A stretch of 64,000 nt of DNA, taken from positions 124,001 to 188,000 of the forward strand of contig NZ_JABBGG010000008.1 in assembly GCF_012927275.1 (NCBI RefSeq), given 5' to 3'. This DNA comes from Massilia polaris. GTDB lineage: Bacteria; Pseudomonadota; Gammaproteobacteria; Burkholderiales; Burkholderiaceae_D. Numbering within the stretch: the stretch's first letter is position 1; each line of letters begins with the position of its first letter. This document shows positions 28,003 through 37,984 of this stretch, piece after piece. The translations under genes and the position numbers were made by a program. The notes under the pieces are model-generated. The model was given only the letters and a program-made list of their open reading frames with translations, ran no database searches and had not been told where the DNA came from.

Positions 28003-29718
28003 ATGGGATTTTTGGCAAATATTCAAATTGGCAAGCGCCTGGCGATCGGCTTTGCGCTGATCCTGGCGATGACGGCGCTGATCGCGATGGGCGGTATCTG
28101 GCGCCTGAACCAGGTCGCCGACTCGACCCGCGTGATGATGGTGCAGCCGCTCGCCAAGGAGCGCATGATCGTCGACTGGTACACGCAGATCTTTGCCGCT
28201 GTACGCCGCACTGCGGCAATCGTCAAGAGCAGCGACCCTGAACTCGGCCCCTTCTTCAAGGAAGATGCGGCGGCCACCGCCAAGACGACGTCGGACCTGA
28301 TGAAGCAGATCGAACCCTTGATCACCGGCGATGACGAAAAGGCCCTGTACGCCAAGATCGTCGAACAGCGCAAGGCATACACGGCCGGCCGCGACGGCGC
28401 GATCAAGGCCAAGGCGGACGGCAACGCCGAAGAAGCGACCCGCATCTTCGAGCACGGCTTCGTGCCCGCCTCCAAGGTGTACCAGGAATCGGTCCGCGAG
28501 CTGGTCGCCATGCAACGCGCGCATATCGACGCCACCGCGCGCTCGATCGACGAAACTGCCGCATTCAGCACCAAAATGATCGCCGCCCTCGCCGCCGGCG
28601 CGGTGCTGCTCGGCGCGCTGTGTTCATGGCTGCTGACGACCGGTATCGTCCGTCCGATCCGCGAAGCGGTGGCGCTGGCCGAGACGGTCGCCAGCGGCGA
28701 CCTGACGCGCCAGATCTCCGTGTCGAGCCGCGACGAAACCGGCGCCCTGTTGCGCGCGCTGCGCCAGATGAACGACAGCCTGGTCGGCATTGTGTCCCAG
28801 GTACGCAGCGGCACCGACTCGATCTCCACCGCCTCGCGTGAAATCGCCGACGGCAACCTCGACCTGTCGGCGCGCACCGAACAGCAAGCCAGCGCGCTGG
28901 AAGAAACCGCCGCCTCGATGGAAGAACTGACCACCACGGTGCGCCAGAACGCCGACAATGCGCGCCAGGCCAACCAGCTGGCGCTTACCGCCTCCGAAAT
29001 CGCGGTCCAGGGCGGCGCGGTGGTGGACCAGGTCATTGCGACCATGGGCTCGATCAACGACTCGTCGCGCAAGATCGTCGACATCATCGGCGTCATCGAC
29101 GGCATCGCGTTCCAGACCAATATCCTCGCGCTGAATGCGGCGGTGGAAGCGGCGCGTGCCGGCGAACAGGGACGCGGCTTCGCCGTGGTGGCGTCGGAAG
29201 TGCGTACCCTGGCACAGCGTTCGGCGGCGGCGGCCAAGGAGATCAAGGGCCTGATCGGCGACTCGGTCGAGAAGGTCGACGCCGGCACCGCGCTGGTGGA
29301 CCGGGCCGGGACCACGATGGAACAGGTAGTCACCAGCATCCGCCGCGTGACCGACATCATGGCCGAGATCTCGAGCGCCAGCGCCGAGCAGACCGGCGGC
29401 ATCGAGCAGGTCAACGCGGCGATCGGGCAGATGGATGAAGTCACCCAGCAGAACGCGGCGCTGGTCGAGGAAGCGGCGGCAGCGGCTGGCTCGATGCAGG
29501 AGCAGGCAGGCCAGCTGGCGCAGGTGGTCAGCGTGTTCAAGCTTGATCGCGATGCAGCGCCAGCGGCCAAAGCTGCTGCAGCGCGCGCGCCTGTCGCCCG
29601 CGCTGCCGTGGCACGTCCGGCGGCGGCACGTCCGGCGGCCAGCAAGCCATCGATCCCGGCCCCACAGCGCAAGCGCGCTGCGGCCACCACGGCGGGCGAC
29701 GACTGGGAACAGTTCTGA
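28003..29718 (+). CDS. Methyl-accepting chemotaxis protein
   Basis: The 571-residue chemoreceptor has a membrane helix near residues 10-32, a periplasmic four-helix-bundle sensor (about 35-185), a second membrane helix ([20 protein letters not shown]) and a HAMP domain. A long coiled-coil signalling domain follows, whose hairpin tip is [36 protein letters not shown]. An Ala/Pro-rich linker precedes the C-terminal DDWEQF, which resembles the NWETF pentapeptide that tethers CheR/CheB. The ligand is unknown. Confidence 0.95.
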   Translation: MGFLANIQIGKRLAIGFALILAMTALIAMGGIWRLNQVADSTRVMMVQPLAKERMIVDWYTQIFAAVRRTAAIVKSSDPELGPFFKEDAAATAKTTSDLMKQIEPLITGDDEKALYAKIVEQRKAYTAGRDGAIKAKADGNAEEATRIFEHGFVPASKVYQESVRELVAMQRAHIDATARSIDETAAFSTKMIAALAAGAVLLGALCSWLLTTGIVRPIREAVALAETVASGDLTRQISVSSRDETGALLRALRQMNDSLVGIVSQVRSGTDSISTASREIADGNLDLSARTEQQASALEETAASMEELTTTVRQNADNARQANQLALTASEIAVQGGAVVDQVIATMGSINDSSRKIVDIIGVIDGIAFQTNILALNAAVEAARAGEQGRGFAVVASEVRTLAQRSAAAAKEIKGLIGDSVEKVDAGTALVDRAGTTMEQVVTSIRRVTDIMAEISSASAEQTGGIEQVNAAIGQMDEVTQQNAALVEEAAAAAGSMQEQAGQLAQVVSVFKLDRDAAPAAKAAAARAPVARAAVARPAAARPAASKPSIPAPQRKRAAATTAGDDWEQF

Positions 29719-29719
29719 T

Positions 29720-32700
29720 TTAGCAGAAGTTGCGGCTGGAGGTGTCGAGCCGGCCGAGCAGGTGCGACATGTCGACCAGCCGCTTGGCGACCAGGTGGCG
29801 CACTTCCCCTTCGCGCTGCCAGATGCCATACACGCCCAGCAGCGGCGCGCCCAGCACTTCGCGGCGCTGCTGCTCCACCAGCGACGGCCACACGATCACG
29901 TTGACGTTGCCGGTCTCGTCTTCCAGCGTCACGAACAGCACACCCTTCGCGGTCGCGGGCCGCTGCCGCACGGTGACGATGCCGCAGGCGCGCGCCAGTT
30001 GCCCGTGCTGGTAGTCGGCCAGTGTCGATGCGGGCATGAAGCGCTGCTCCAGCAGCCGTGGCCGCAGCAGCGCCAGCGGATGCCGTCCCAGCGTCAAGCC
30101 TTGCGAGCGGTAGTCGCCGATGATCTCGTCGCCTTCGCTCGGCGCCGCTAGCTGCGGCGTGTCTTCGGCCAGCGAGGTTGGCCGCAGCAGGTCCTTGTCG
30201 GGCACCGCGCCGACCGCCTGCCACAGCGCCTGGCGCCGGTTGCCGGCCAGCGACTGCAGCGCGTTGGCGCCGGCCAGCACTTGCAGGTCGTGGCGGTCCA
30301 GCTGCGCGCGGCGCGCCAGGTCGCTGACGCTGGCGAACGGCCGGATCGCGCGGGCGTCTTCAATCCGCGCGGCCGCTTCCTTGCGCATGCCGCGCTGGAG
30401 CGAGAGCCCGAGCCGCACCGCGGCTTGCGGCCGCTCTCCCCCGCCCCCGGTATCTTCCAGCGTGCTGTCCCAGCCGCTGATGGCGATGTCCACCGGCCGC
30501 ACTTCGATGCCGTGCCGCTGCGCGTCCTGCACCAGTTGGGAGGGGCTGTAGAAGCCCATCGGCTGGCTGTTCAAGAGCGCGCACATGAAGGCGGCCGGTT
30601 CGTGGCACTTGAGCCAGGAGCTGGCATACGCCAGCAGCGCGAAGCTGGCGGCATGCGATTCGGGGAAGCCGTATTCGCCGAAGCCCTGGATCTGGCTGAA
30701 GATCGATTCGGCGAACTCCCTTTCGTAGCCGCGTTCGAGCATGCCGCCGACAATCCGGTCGTAGTATTTTTCGAGCCCGCCCTTGCGCTTCCACGCGGCC
30801 ATCGCGCGCCGCAACTGGTCCGCTTCGCCCGGCGTGAAGCCGGCCGCCAGCATCGCCACCTGCATCACCTGTTCCTGGAAAATCGGCACACCCAGCGTGC
30901 GTTCGAGCGCGACCTTCATCTCGGGCTTGGGATAGTTGACCGGTTCGATCCCCTGCCGTCGCCTTAAGTACGGGTGCACCATGCCGCCCTGGATCGGCCC
31001 CGGGCGCACCACCGCCACTTCGATCACCAGGTCGTAGAAGGTCCGCGGCAGCATCCGCGGCAGCATGCTCATTTGCGCGCGCGATTCGATCTGGAACACG
31101 CCGATGGTGTCGGCCGCGCAGATCATGTCGTAGGTGGCCGGGTCTTCGGGCGGAATGTCCTGCATCGAGAACACCATGCCGCGCTGCTGGCCGACCAGCT
31201 CAAGCGTGCGGCGCAGCGCCGACAGCATGCCCAGCGCAAGGATGTCGACCTTCAGCAGGCCGAGTTCTTCGAGGTCGTCCTTGTCCCACTGGATCACGCT
31301 GCGGTCGGCCATCGCCGCGTTTTCGATCGGGACGAGGCGCGACAGCTTGCCCTGCGCGATCACGAAGCCGCCCGGGTGCTGCGACAGGTGGCGCGGGAAG
31401 CCAAGCAGGCGCTGGGCCAGCGTGGCCCATTGCTGCGCCAGCTCGGAGTCGGGATCGAGCCCGCTTTCGGCCAGCCGGTTGACCAGGTCTTCCTTGCTGT
31501 CGAACCAGTGGTGGTTCTTGGCGACCTTTTCGACAATCGCCAGGTCGATGCCGAGCGCGCGGCCAGCGTCGCGCAGCGCGCTCTTGGGCCGGTACGAGAT
31601 CACCACCGCCGCCAGCGCGGCCCGCGCGCGTCCGTACTTCTGGTAGATGTACTGGATGACTTCTTCGCGCCGCTGGTGTTCGAAGTCGACGTCGATGTCG
31701 GGCGGCTCGTTGCGCTCCTTCGAGATGAAGCGCTCGAACAGCAGCTTGCCGCGCGCCGGGTCGACTTCGGTGATGCCAAGGCAGTAGCACACGGCGGAGT
31801 TGGCGGCCGATCCCCTGCCCTGGCACAGGATGCCGGCCGAGCGCGCATAGCGCACGATGTCGTACACGGTCAGGAAGTAAGGCTCGTACTTCAGCTGCCC
31901 GATCAGGTCGAGCTCATATTCGACCTGGGCCTGCACCTTCGCCGGTATCCCTTGCGGGAAGCGGTGGTGCGCGCCGATATAGGTTTCGCTGCGCAGGTAG
32001 GCGGCCGCGGTCTGCCCCTTTGGCACCAGTTCGTCGGGATATTCGTAGCGCAGTTCGTCGAGCGAGAAGGTGCACAGGCGCGCGATGCGCAGCGTCTCGG
32101 CCAGCACCTCCGGCGCGTAGATGTTGGCCAGCCGCAGCCGCGCGCGCAGGTGCTGCTCGGCGTTCTGCGACAGCGAGTAGCCGCATTCGGACACCGCCTT
32201 GCCAAGCCGGATCGCGCACAGCGTGTCGTGCATCGGCTTGCGCGAGCGGACGTGCATGCAGACGTGGCCGACCGCCGCAATTGGCAGCCGGTGCTGCCAC
32301 GCGACCTCCTCGATGGTGGTGCGATGGGCGTCGTCGTAGGCGCGCTGCAGCAGGTTCAGGCCGACCCACGCGCGGCCCGGGAAGGTGGCCGCCATCCAGG
32401 CGCTTTGCCGGTGCAGGCGGTCGACGTCGGCCGCGTCATGCCCGGGATAGGACGGCAGCAGGACCGCAAGGCAGTCGGGCAGTCCTTTCAGGTGCGCCTG
32501 GCCGGGCGCGGGCTCGGCGAAATCGGCAGGCGTGAGCAGGTAGCTGCCTTTCTCGCTGCGGGTGCGCGCCAGCGTGATCAGCTCGGACAGGTTGCCGTAG
32601 CCGTTGCGGTTCTGCGCCAGCACCACCAGCGACAGCGCCGCGCTGCCGTCCCGGTCCTGCAAATGGAAGTGGGCGCCGACCAGCAGCGGCAGCCCCTCGC

Positions 32701-32896
32701 GCTTGGCCGCCGCGTGCGCCCGCACCACGCCGGCCAGCGAACATTCGTCGGTGATCGCCAACGCCGAATAGCCCAGCTGCACGGCGCGCGCGACCAGTTC
32801 CTCGGCGTGCGAGGCGCCATGCAGGAAGGAGAAGTTGGTCAGGCAGAACAGCTCGGCGTAGTCGGGCAGGCTCTGCGCCAGAGGGGCAGGAAACAT
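29720..32896 (-). CDS. dnaE2: Error-prone DNA polymerase III alpha subunit, DnaE2 type
   Basis: DnaE2 is the catalytic subunit of the SOS-induced mutasome and works with ImuA/ImuB on damaged templates. The 1058-residue protein begins FPAPLAQSLPDYAELFCLTNFSFLHG and has an N-terminal PHP domain. Its polymerase core has the active-site acids in NEPPDIDVDFEHQRREEV and the palm/fingers motifs (GRGSAANSAVCYC, QGRGS). A C-terminal OB-fold follows (GVLFVTLEDETGNVNVIVW). The start at 32896 is 10 bases after a LexA box and no strong ribosome site is seen; a much longer in-frame stretch upstream runs through the oppositely oriented receptor gene and is not used. Confidence 0.95.
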   Translation of the reverse strand: MFPAPLAQSLPDYAELFCLTNFSFLHGASHAEELVARAVQLGYSALAITDECSLAGVVRAHAAAKREGLPLLVGAHFHLQDRDGSAALSLVVLAQNRNGYGNLSELITLARTRSEKGSYLLTPADFAEPAPGQAHLKGLPDCLAVLLPSYPGHDAADVDRLHRQSAWMAATFPGRAWVGLNLLQRAYDDAHRTTIEEVAWQHRLPIAAVGHVCMHVRSRKPMHDTLCAIRLGKAVSECGYSLSQNAEQHLRARLRLANIYAPEVLAETLRIARLCTFSLDELRYEYPDELVPKGQTAAAYLRSETYIGAHHRFPQGIPAKVQAQVEYELDLIGQLKYEPYFLTVYDIVRYARSAGILCQGRGSAANSAVCYCLGITEVDPARGKLLFERFISKERNEPPDIDVDFEHQRREEVIQYIYQKYGRARAALAAVVISYRPKSALRDAGRALGIDLAIVEKVAKNHHWFDSKEDLVNRLAESGLDPDSELAQQWATLAQRLLGFPRHLSQHPGGFVIAQGKLSRLVPIENAAMADRSVIQWDKDDLEELGLLKVDILALGMLSALRRTLELVGQQRGMVFSMQDIPPEDPATYDMICAADTIGVFQIESRAQMSMLPRMLPRTFYDLVIEVAVVRPGPIQGGMVHPYLRRRQGIEPVNYPKPEMKVALERTLGVPIFQEQVMQVAMLAAGFTPGEADQLRRAMAAWKRKGGLEKYYDRIVGGMLERGYEREFAESIFSQIQGFGEYGFPESHAASFALLAYASSWLKCHEPAAFMCALLNSQPMGFYSPSQLVQDAQRHGIEVRPVDIAISGWDSTLEDTGGGGERPQAAVRLGLSLQRGMRKEAAARIEDARAIRPFASVSDLARRAQLDRHDLQVLAGANALQSLAGNRRQALWQAVGAVPDKDLLRPTSLAEDTPQLAAPSEGDEIIGDYRSQGLTLGRHPLALLRPRLLEQRFMPASTLADYQHGQLARACGIVTVRQRPATAKGVLFVTLEDETGNVNVIVWPSLVEQQRREVLGAPLLGVYGIWQREGEVRHLVAKRLVDMSHLLGRLDTSSRNFC

Positions 32897-32905
32897 GGAA
32901 ATAGA

Positions 32906-32921
32906 CTGTATAAAAACCCAG
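32906..32921. promoter_or_regulatory. LexA (SOS) box of dnaE2
   Basis: CTGTATAAAAACCCAG has the CTG-N10-CAG form of a LexA operator and overlaps the -10 region. It lies nine bases before the ATG, so it would block transcription until DNA damage. Confidence 0.8.
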
Positions 32922-32948
32922 TATAAACCATGAATCAAGGAGGAACAA
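32920..32948 (-). promoter_or_regulatory. Promoter of dnaE2
   Basis: On the minus strand, -35 TTGTTC (32943-32948) and -10 TATACT (32920-32925) are separated by 17 bases. The -10 box runs into the LexA box. Confidence 0.6.
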
Positions 32949-33097
32949 ATACCGATTCCGCCTTGTCGCCCGTCCCTACCATGCCCCGGCGACTGCCGGA
33001 CGGTGCACGCCGCTTTATTTGCGATGTTGTCACCTAGCCACACTTTCCTCAGTGATAAGTGTTTAGAATGAATTTTTTCGTTTTCGGAGACTGCCGC

Positions 33098-35491
33098 GTG
33101 TTCAAACTCACCCCCCTTCGCCGTTCGGTTCTCATCAGCCTTTACGGTAGTGTCGCCCTGGCCGCACTCGCTCCAACCGCCTACGCCCAGGCCACTTCCG
33201 CCCCGCAAGCGCAGTCCGGCGACGTGGTGCCGACCGTGAGCATCGTCGGTTCGCGCCGCGTCGCCACCACGTCGGCCACCGAAACCGCGGTGCCGGTGGA
33301 CTTCATCCCGATGACCAAGCTCGCCGAACAAGGCGGCCAGTTCGACCTCGCCCAGACCCTGACCTACATTTCTCCATCGTTCAACTCGACCCGCCAGACC
33401 GGCGCGGACGGCGCCGACCTGGTCGATTCGGCCGCGCTGCGCGGCCTCGGTTCGGACCAGACGCTGGTGCTGATGAACGGCAAGCGCCGCCACAGCACCT
33501 CGCTGGTGAACATCTTCGGTGCGCGCAACCGCGGCAACACCGGCACCGACATGAACGCGATCCCGCTGCTGGCAGTGAAGAACATCCAGGTGCTGCGCGA
33601 CGGCGCGGCAGCGCAGTACGGCTCCGACGCAATCGCCGGCGTGATCAACGTCGAACTGAAAAAATCGCTCGGCTGCGAAACGGTATTGGGCTATGGCCAG
33701 TACTCCAAAGGCGATGGCGAGAACCTGCTGGCTTCCGGCTACTGCGGTGTTCCTGTCGCCGGCGGCGTCGTCGGCATCACCGCCGAATACCTCGACCGCG
33801 ACCGCTCCAACCGCGCTGATCCTGGCAGCCTGCGCACCATCGGCGACTCGAAAGTCGAGAACCAGACCGTCTACCTGAACGGCGAAATCCCGGCGGGCCC
33901 CGGCAAGGTGTACTTCACCGCCGGCCTGCAGAAGCGCGACGCGTCGTCGGCCGCCTTCGGCCGCGGCCCGGACCAGATCCCAACCCGCAATGCACAGGCG
34001 ATGTACCCGAACGGCTTCGCGCCCTACATCGACGCGATCATCGACGACCAGTACGGCACCATCGGCTACCGCACCAACCTGGGCGACTGGACTGCGGACT
34101 TGTCGCAGACCTACGGCTACAACAAGATGCACTACACGATCCGCAACACGCTGAACGCGTCGATCGCCAATGCCGACCTGCTGGCCGGCGGCCGCGGCGT
34201 GAGCAAGTCCGAGTTCGACGCCGGCGGTTTCTCGGCCGAGCAGATGACCACCAACGTGGACGTGGCGCGCTTCTACCCGGGCATCATGAATGGCCTGAAC
34301 CTCGCATTCGGCGCCGAGTACCGCACCGAGAACTACGAGATCTTCGCCGGCGAAGCTGGCTCCTACATCGACGCCGACGGTCCAGGCTTCGGCGGCGACC
34401 CTGGCAGCCAGGGCTTCCCCGGCTTCCGTCCTGCCGACGTGACCGACCGTGACCGCCACAGCGTGGCTGCATACGTCGACGTCGAAACCGACGTCACCGA
34501 CCGCCTGAAGGTGCTGAGCGCCGTGCGCTACGAAAAGTTCAGCGACTTCGGCAGCAGCGTCACCGGCAAGCTGGCCGCCGCCTACAAGATCGCCGACGGC
34601 GTGCTGCTGCGCGGCTCCGCCAGCACCGGCTTCCGCGCACCGTCACTGCAGCAGGCCTACTTCTCGTCGACCTTCACGGAATTCGTCAACGGCCGTCCGA
34701 TCGACTCGGTGTTCGCACCGAACGGCGGCGCGGTGGCCAACGCCATCGGCATTCCGAAGCTGAAGGAAGAAGAATCGACCAGCTTCACGCTGGGCGCGAC
34801 CTGGGCGCCGACCCAATCGACTTCGGTGACCGCCGACCTGTATCGCATCGCCATCGATGACCGCATCGTGTTCTCGGGCCGCTTCGACGCCGACAACTTC
34901 GCGCCGATCGTGCCGCTGCTGAACACCCTCGGCGTCGGCGCAGCGCAGTTCTTCGTCAACTCGATCGACACCAAGACCCAGGGCCTCGACCTGACGGTGG
35001 CGCACCGCGCCGCGGTCGGACCGGGCAAGCTGAATACCTTCCTGGCCATGAACATCAGCAAGACCGAAGTCACCGCGGTGCACGCACCGGCAGTGTTCAC
35101 GGGCTTCGAAGACGTGCTGCTGTCGGAGCGCGAGCGCCTGTTCATCGAACAGGGCGGCCCGCGCCGCAAGGCCACGCTGGCGTTCGAATACCTGCTTGGC
35201 AAAGTCGGCACCGAATTCAAGATCATCCACTTCGGCTCGCAGACGCTGGGCACTTGGTCGGGCAGCGAATCGGTACCGAACCAGCACTACAAGCCAAAGA
35301 CTTCGGCGGACCTGAGCCTCACCTACAACTTCAGCGAGAAGACCAAGCTGACAGTAGGCGGCGCGAACATCTTCAACGTCAAGCCGACCGTGCAGGACGA
35401 GAACGAGACCGACAACGGCTTCAAGTACGAGTCAGTGCAGTTCGGCCTGAACGGCGCGTCCTACTTCGCGCGCCTGTGGCACAAGTTCTAA
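33098..35491 (+). CDS. TonB-dependent outer-membrane receptor
   Basis: The roughly 797-residue protein has a signal peptide (about residues 1-32, ending PTAYAQA). It has a plug domain with VSIVGSRRVATTSATETAVPVDFIP and the GTDMNAIPLLAVKNIQVLRDGAAAQYGSDAIAGVINV segment. It ends with a beta-barrel whose last strand is FGLNGASYFARLWHKF (terminal Phe, as needed for barrel insertion). The ligand is unknown. The start was taken as GTG at 33098 because GGAG precedes it by eight bases and it gives a clean signal peptide; an in-frame ATG lies at 33068. A terminator follows. Confidence 0.93.
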   Translation: MFKLTPLRRSVLISLYGSVALAALAPTAYAQATSAPQAQSGDVVPTVSIVGSRRVATTSATETAVPVDFIPMTKLAEQGGQFDLAQTLTYISPSFNSTRQTGADGADLVDSAALRGLGSDQTLVLMNGKRRHSTSLVNIFGARNRGNTGTDMNAIPLLAVKNIQVLRDGAAAQYGSDAIAGVINVELKKSLGCETVLGYGQYSKGDGENLLASGYCGVPVAGGVVGITAEYLDRDRSNRADPGSLRTIGDSKVENQTVYLNGEIPAGPGKVYFTAGLQKRDASSAAFGRGPDQIPTRNAQAMYPNGFAPYIDAIIDDQYGTIGYRTNLGDWTADLSQTYGYNKMHYTIRNTLNASIANADLLAGGRGVSKSEFDAGGFSAEQMTTNVDVARFYPGIMNGLNLAFGAEYRTENYEIFAGEAGSYIDADGPGFGGDPGSQGFPGFRPADVTDRDRHSVAAYVDVETDVTDRLKVLSAVRYEKFSDFGSSVTGKLAAAYKIADGVLLRGSASTGFRAPSLQQAYFSSTFTEFVNGRPIDSVFAPNGGAVANAIGIPKLKEEESTSFTLGATWAPTQSTSVTADLYRIAIDDRIVFSGRFDADNFAPIVPLLNTLGVGAAQFFVNSIDTKTQGLDLTVAHRAAVGPGKLNTFLAMNISKTEVTAVHAPAVFTGFEDVLLSERERLFIEQGGPRRKATLAFEYLLGKVGTEFKIIHFGSQTLGTWSGSESVPNQHYKPKTSADLSLTYNFSEKTKLTVGGANIFNVKPTVQDENETDNGFKYESVQFGLNGASYFARLWHKF

Positions 35492-35507
35492 GCGCTTAAG
35501 CGTAACG

Positions 35508-35545
35508 ACGGCGCCCTCTGCCTCCAGGCACAGGGCGCCGTTTTT
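35508..35545 (+). terminator. Terminator after the TonB-dependent receptor
   Basis: ACGGCGCCCT (35508-35517) pairs with AGGGCGCCGT (35532-35541) around a 14-base loop, followed by TTTT. Confidence 0.88.
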
Positions 35546-35641
35546 CATCCCGCTCCGGTATAAATACACCGCAACACCACGCTAGCCTGGCTTGTTCGCG
35601 TGATATACACTTGCGCGTTACGCCATTTACCCACGCTGGAC

Positions 35642-37462
35642 ATGAAACCGAATCTCCTCGCCTACGCCCTCCCCCTGTTCCTGCTCGCGGCCGCACCTGC
35701 CGCGCGCGCCGATGTCGATTACCAGCTGCGCATCACCAACGCCGCCCAGCACCTGGCTGAAGTAAGCGCCGCCTTCCCCGCAGTGAACGGCGCCACGCTC
35801 GACGTGCAGATGCCGAACTGGCGCACCGGCCGCTACCAGATCCTCAACCTCGCCAACGGGGTGCGCACCTTCAAGGCGGTCAACGCCAAGGGGGAAGCGC
35901 TGCCGGTCGCGAAGACCGACAAGGGCACCTGGCAGGTCCAGACCAAACCGGGCGACGCGGTGACGGTCAGCTACGAGGTGTACGCCAACGTGCTGGGCGA
36001 GCGCACCCGCCACATCGACGACACCCACGCCTACCTCGACGCCAGCGGCGTGTTTGTGTACGCGGCGCCGTTCCGCAATGAGCCGGTCAAGGTCAAGCTG
36101 GATGTCCCTGCCAACTGGCAGTCGCGGTCGGGCATGGACGCGGGCGCATGCGGCCACTGCTTCGTCGCGCCGAACTACGACGTGCTGGTCGACTCGCCGA
36201 TTGAAACGGGCATCCACGAATTCCACACAACGACCGTCGACGGCCGCACCATCGAAGTCGCGATCTGGGGCCGCGGGAACTACGACGGCAAGAAGATGAC
36301 CGACGATCTGAAGAAGATCGTGATCGAAGGCGGCAATCTGTATGGCGGCAAGTGGCCGTTCCAGCGCTACCTGTTTATCGTCCATGCGACCGATGGCGCC
36401 GGCGGCGCGACCGAGCACCTGAATTCCACCGTGATCCAGCGTCCGCGCTGGATGTTCGCCAAGCGCAAAGATTATCTCGGCTTCCTGCGCACCGCGGCGC
36501 ACGAGTTTTTCCACACCTGGAACGTCAAGGCTTACCGTCCGAAGGAGATGGTCCCTTACGAATACCAGAAGGAGAACTACAATCCGCTGCTGTGGATCGC
36601 CGAAGGCCACACCTCGTATTTCGATGAAATGATCGTGCTGCGCGCCGGCCTGCAGAAGCGCGACGAATTCATGGAGGAGTACGCGAAGACCATCGACGAC
36701 TACCTGCATCAGCCGGGCCGCTTCCAGCAAAGCGCCACCGAGTCGAGCTTCGATGAATGGATCTCGGTAGGCGGCGAGCGGGCGCGCAATGCGTCGGTCA
36801 ACATTTACTCGAAGGGCCAGGTACTGGGCCTGATGATGGATATCGAACTGCGCCGCCAGACCAAGGGCGCCAGGGGCCTCGAAGACATGCACCGCATCCT
36901 GTTCGACAAGCACTCGGTGGCACAGGGCGGCTACGATCCCGTCACGGTCAAGGCTGCGCTGCGCCAGGTCAGCGGCAACGACTGGAGCGGCTGGTGGAGC
37001 CAGTACGTCGACGGCACCGCCGAGATCCCGTTCGCCGACCTGCTCAAGACGGTCGGCATGCAGTACCTGATCGACGTGCCGAAGGACGAAGAGCAGAAGG
37101 AAGAATGGTGGGCCGGCTGGAAGATGCGCGAAGGCAGCGACCCGGCGCTTGTGACCGAAGTCGAGCGCGACAGCCCTGCATGGAAGGCGGGTATCGTGTC
37201 CGGCGACGTGCTGGTGGCGGTGAACGGCCTGAAGGTATCGGCCAAGGACCTGTCCGAGAAGCTGTACCTGTCGAAGGCCGGACCGTTCAAGCTGCACATG
37301 TTCCGCCGCGATGAACTGCGCGAGGTGCCGCTGAATCCTGTGCTGCAGCCGAAGGGCAAGGCCAAGGTGAAGGCGCTGGATAAGCCGACCGCGGAGCAGA
37401 AGGCGTTGAACGCCGCGTGGCTCGGAATGGCGTGGCCGAAAGACGAAGCGAAGAAGAAGTAA
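35642..37462 (+). CDS. M61-family glycyl-aminopeptidase-like protease with PDZ domain
   Basis: This is a secreted or periplasmic metalloprotease of about 606 residues. It has a signal peptide (MKPNLLAYALPLFLLAAAPAARA) and an N-terminal beta domain (VSYEVYANVLGERTRHIDDTHAYLDASG). The thermolysin-like active site is H287-E-F-F-H in AAHEFFHTWNVKAYRP, with the Glu ligand in WIAEGHTSYFDE. A PDZ-like C-terminal domain begins near LVTEVERDSPAWKAGIVSGDVLVAVNG. M61 enzymes prefer N-terminal Gly/Ala. The start at 35642 was chosen because it gives a proper signal peptide. Confidence 0.93.
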   Translation: MKPNLLAYALPLFLLAAAPAARADVDYQLRITNAAQHLAEVSAAFPAVNGATLDVQMPNWRTGRYQILNLANGVRTFKAVNAKGEALPVAKTDKGTWQVQTKPGDAVTVSYEVYANVLGERTRHIDDTHAYLDASGVFVYAAPFRNEPVKVKLDVPANWQSRSGMDAGACGHCFVAPNYDVLVDSPIETGIHEFHTTTVDGRTIEVAIWGRGNYDGKKMTDDLKKIVIEGGNLYGGKWPFQRYLFIVHATDGAGGATEHLNSTVIQRPRWMFAKRKDYLGFLRTAAHEFFHTWNVKAYRPKEMVPYEYQKENYNPLLWIAEGHTSYFDEMIVLRAGLQKRDEFMEEYAKTIDDYLHQPGRFQQSATESSFDEWISVGGERARNASVNIYSKGQVLGLMMDIELRRQTKGARGLEDMHRILFDKHSVAQGGYDPVTVKAALRQVSGNDWSGWWSQYVDGTAEIPFADLLKTVGMQYLIDVPKDEEQKEEWWAGWKMREGSDPALVTEVERDSPAWKAGIVSGDVLVAVNGLKVSAKDLSEKLYLSKAGPFKLHMFRRDELREVPLNPVLQPKGKAKVKALDKPTAEQKALNAAWLGMAWPKDEAKKK

Positions 37463-37474
37463 GCGCTGTCTAAA

Positions 37475-37509
37475 CGTAGGGCGGATGCACTTCGCTTATC
37501 CGCCCTACG
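37475..37509. repeat. Dispersed hairpin repeat GTAGGGCGGAT, copy 1
   Basis: CGTAGGGCGGAT and ATCCGCCCTACG pair around an 11-base loop, directly downstream of the M61 gene and before a convergent gene. The same arms recur at 60721-60754, and a decayed half-copy is seen near 3091-3102. It may also act as a terminator. Confidence 0.78.
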
Positions 37510-37512
37510 CAC

Positions 37513-37953
37513 TCAAGCCGCGTGGCTTCCCACCGGCCCACTCCCGACCTTGCCCCACGGCGTCGACGGCGCCTTGATATAGTGCCTGACGATATACCCC
37601 CACGGCAGCACCAGCGGGACCAGCACGACCCCCATCCCGCACGCGAACAGCGTCTCGGCCGCATAAGCATCCAGCCCCGGCCCCATCCACATCGGCAGCG
37701 CAAACGCGACGACCCAGATGACCTTCCAAACCAGCTCAAAGATAAGCAAGGGCAGCATCTGCAGCGGATAGCGCAGCCCAAATAACGACACCAGCGCCAG
37801 CCCGCCGAGCAGCGACCAGACAACCGTGTTCGCGTTCGCGACAAGCGTTGGCGGCGCGATGATCAGGGGCCAGATGTTGAATGCAAGGCCGACGGAGATC
37901 AACAGGTACATCGCCCTTAACAGGTAGAGCCTTACTGTGCTGACTTCAGACAT
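37513..37953 (-). CDS. Four-helix membrane protein of unknown function
   Basis: The 146-residue protein has four hydrophobic segments (LYLLRAMYLLISVGLAFNIW, VVWSLLGGLALVSLFGL, LIFELVWKVIWVVAFALP, FACGMGVVLVPLVLPWGYIV). The short C-terminal tail is KAPSTPWGKVGSGPVG. No catalytic motif is seen. The start at 37953 follows AAAGGAA; the in-frame ATG at 37968 contains that site. It is the last of a three-gene minus-strand set with a small PspB-like membrane protein and an ArsR-type regulator, so it is probably a target or partner of that regulator. Confidence 0.75.
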   Translation of the reverse strand: MSEVSTVRLYLLRAMYLLISVGLAFNIWPLIIAPPTLVANANTVVWSLLGGLALVSLFGLRYPLQMLPLLIFELVWKVIWVVAFALPMWMGPGLDAYAAETLFACGMGVVLVPLVLPWGYIVRHYIKAPSTPWGKVGSGPVGSHAA

Positions 37954-37984
37954 GGCAATTCCTTTCACGGTTTATTGGACTGCT

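Noticed and set aside
32897-34459. N-terminal extension of about 520 codons before dnaE2
   Set aside because: The extension lies antisense to the TonB-dependent receptor and has no domain; the DnaE2 family begins at the FPAPL... region, which follows the LexA box directly.
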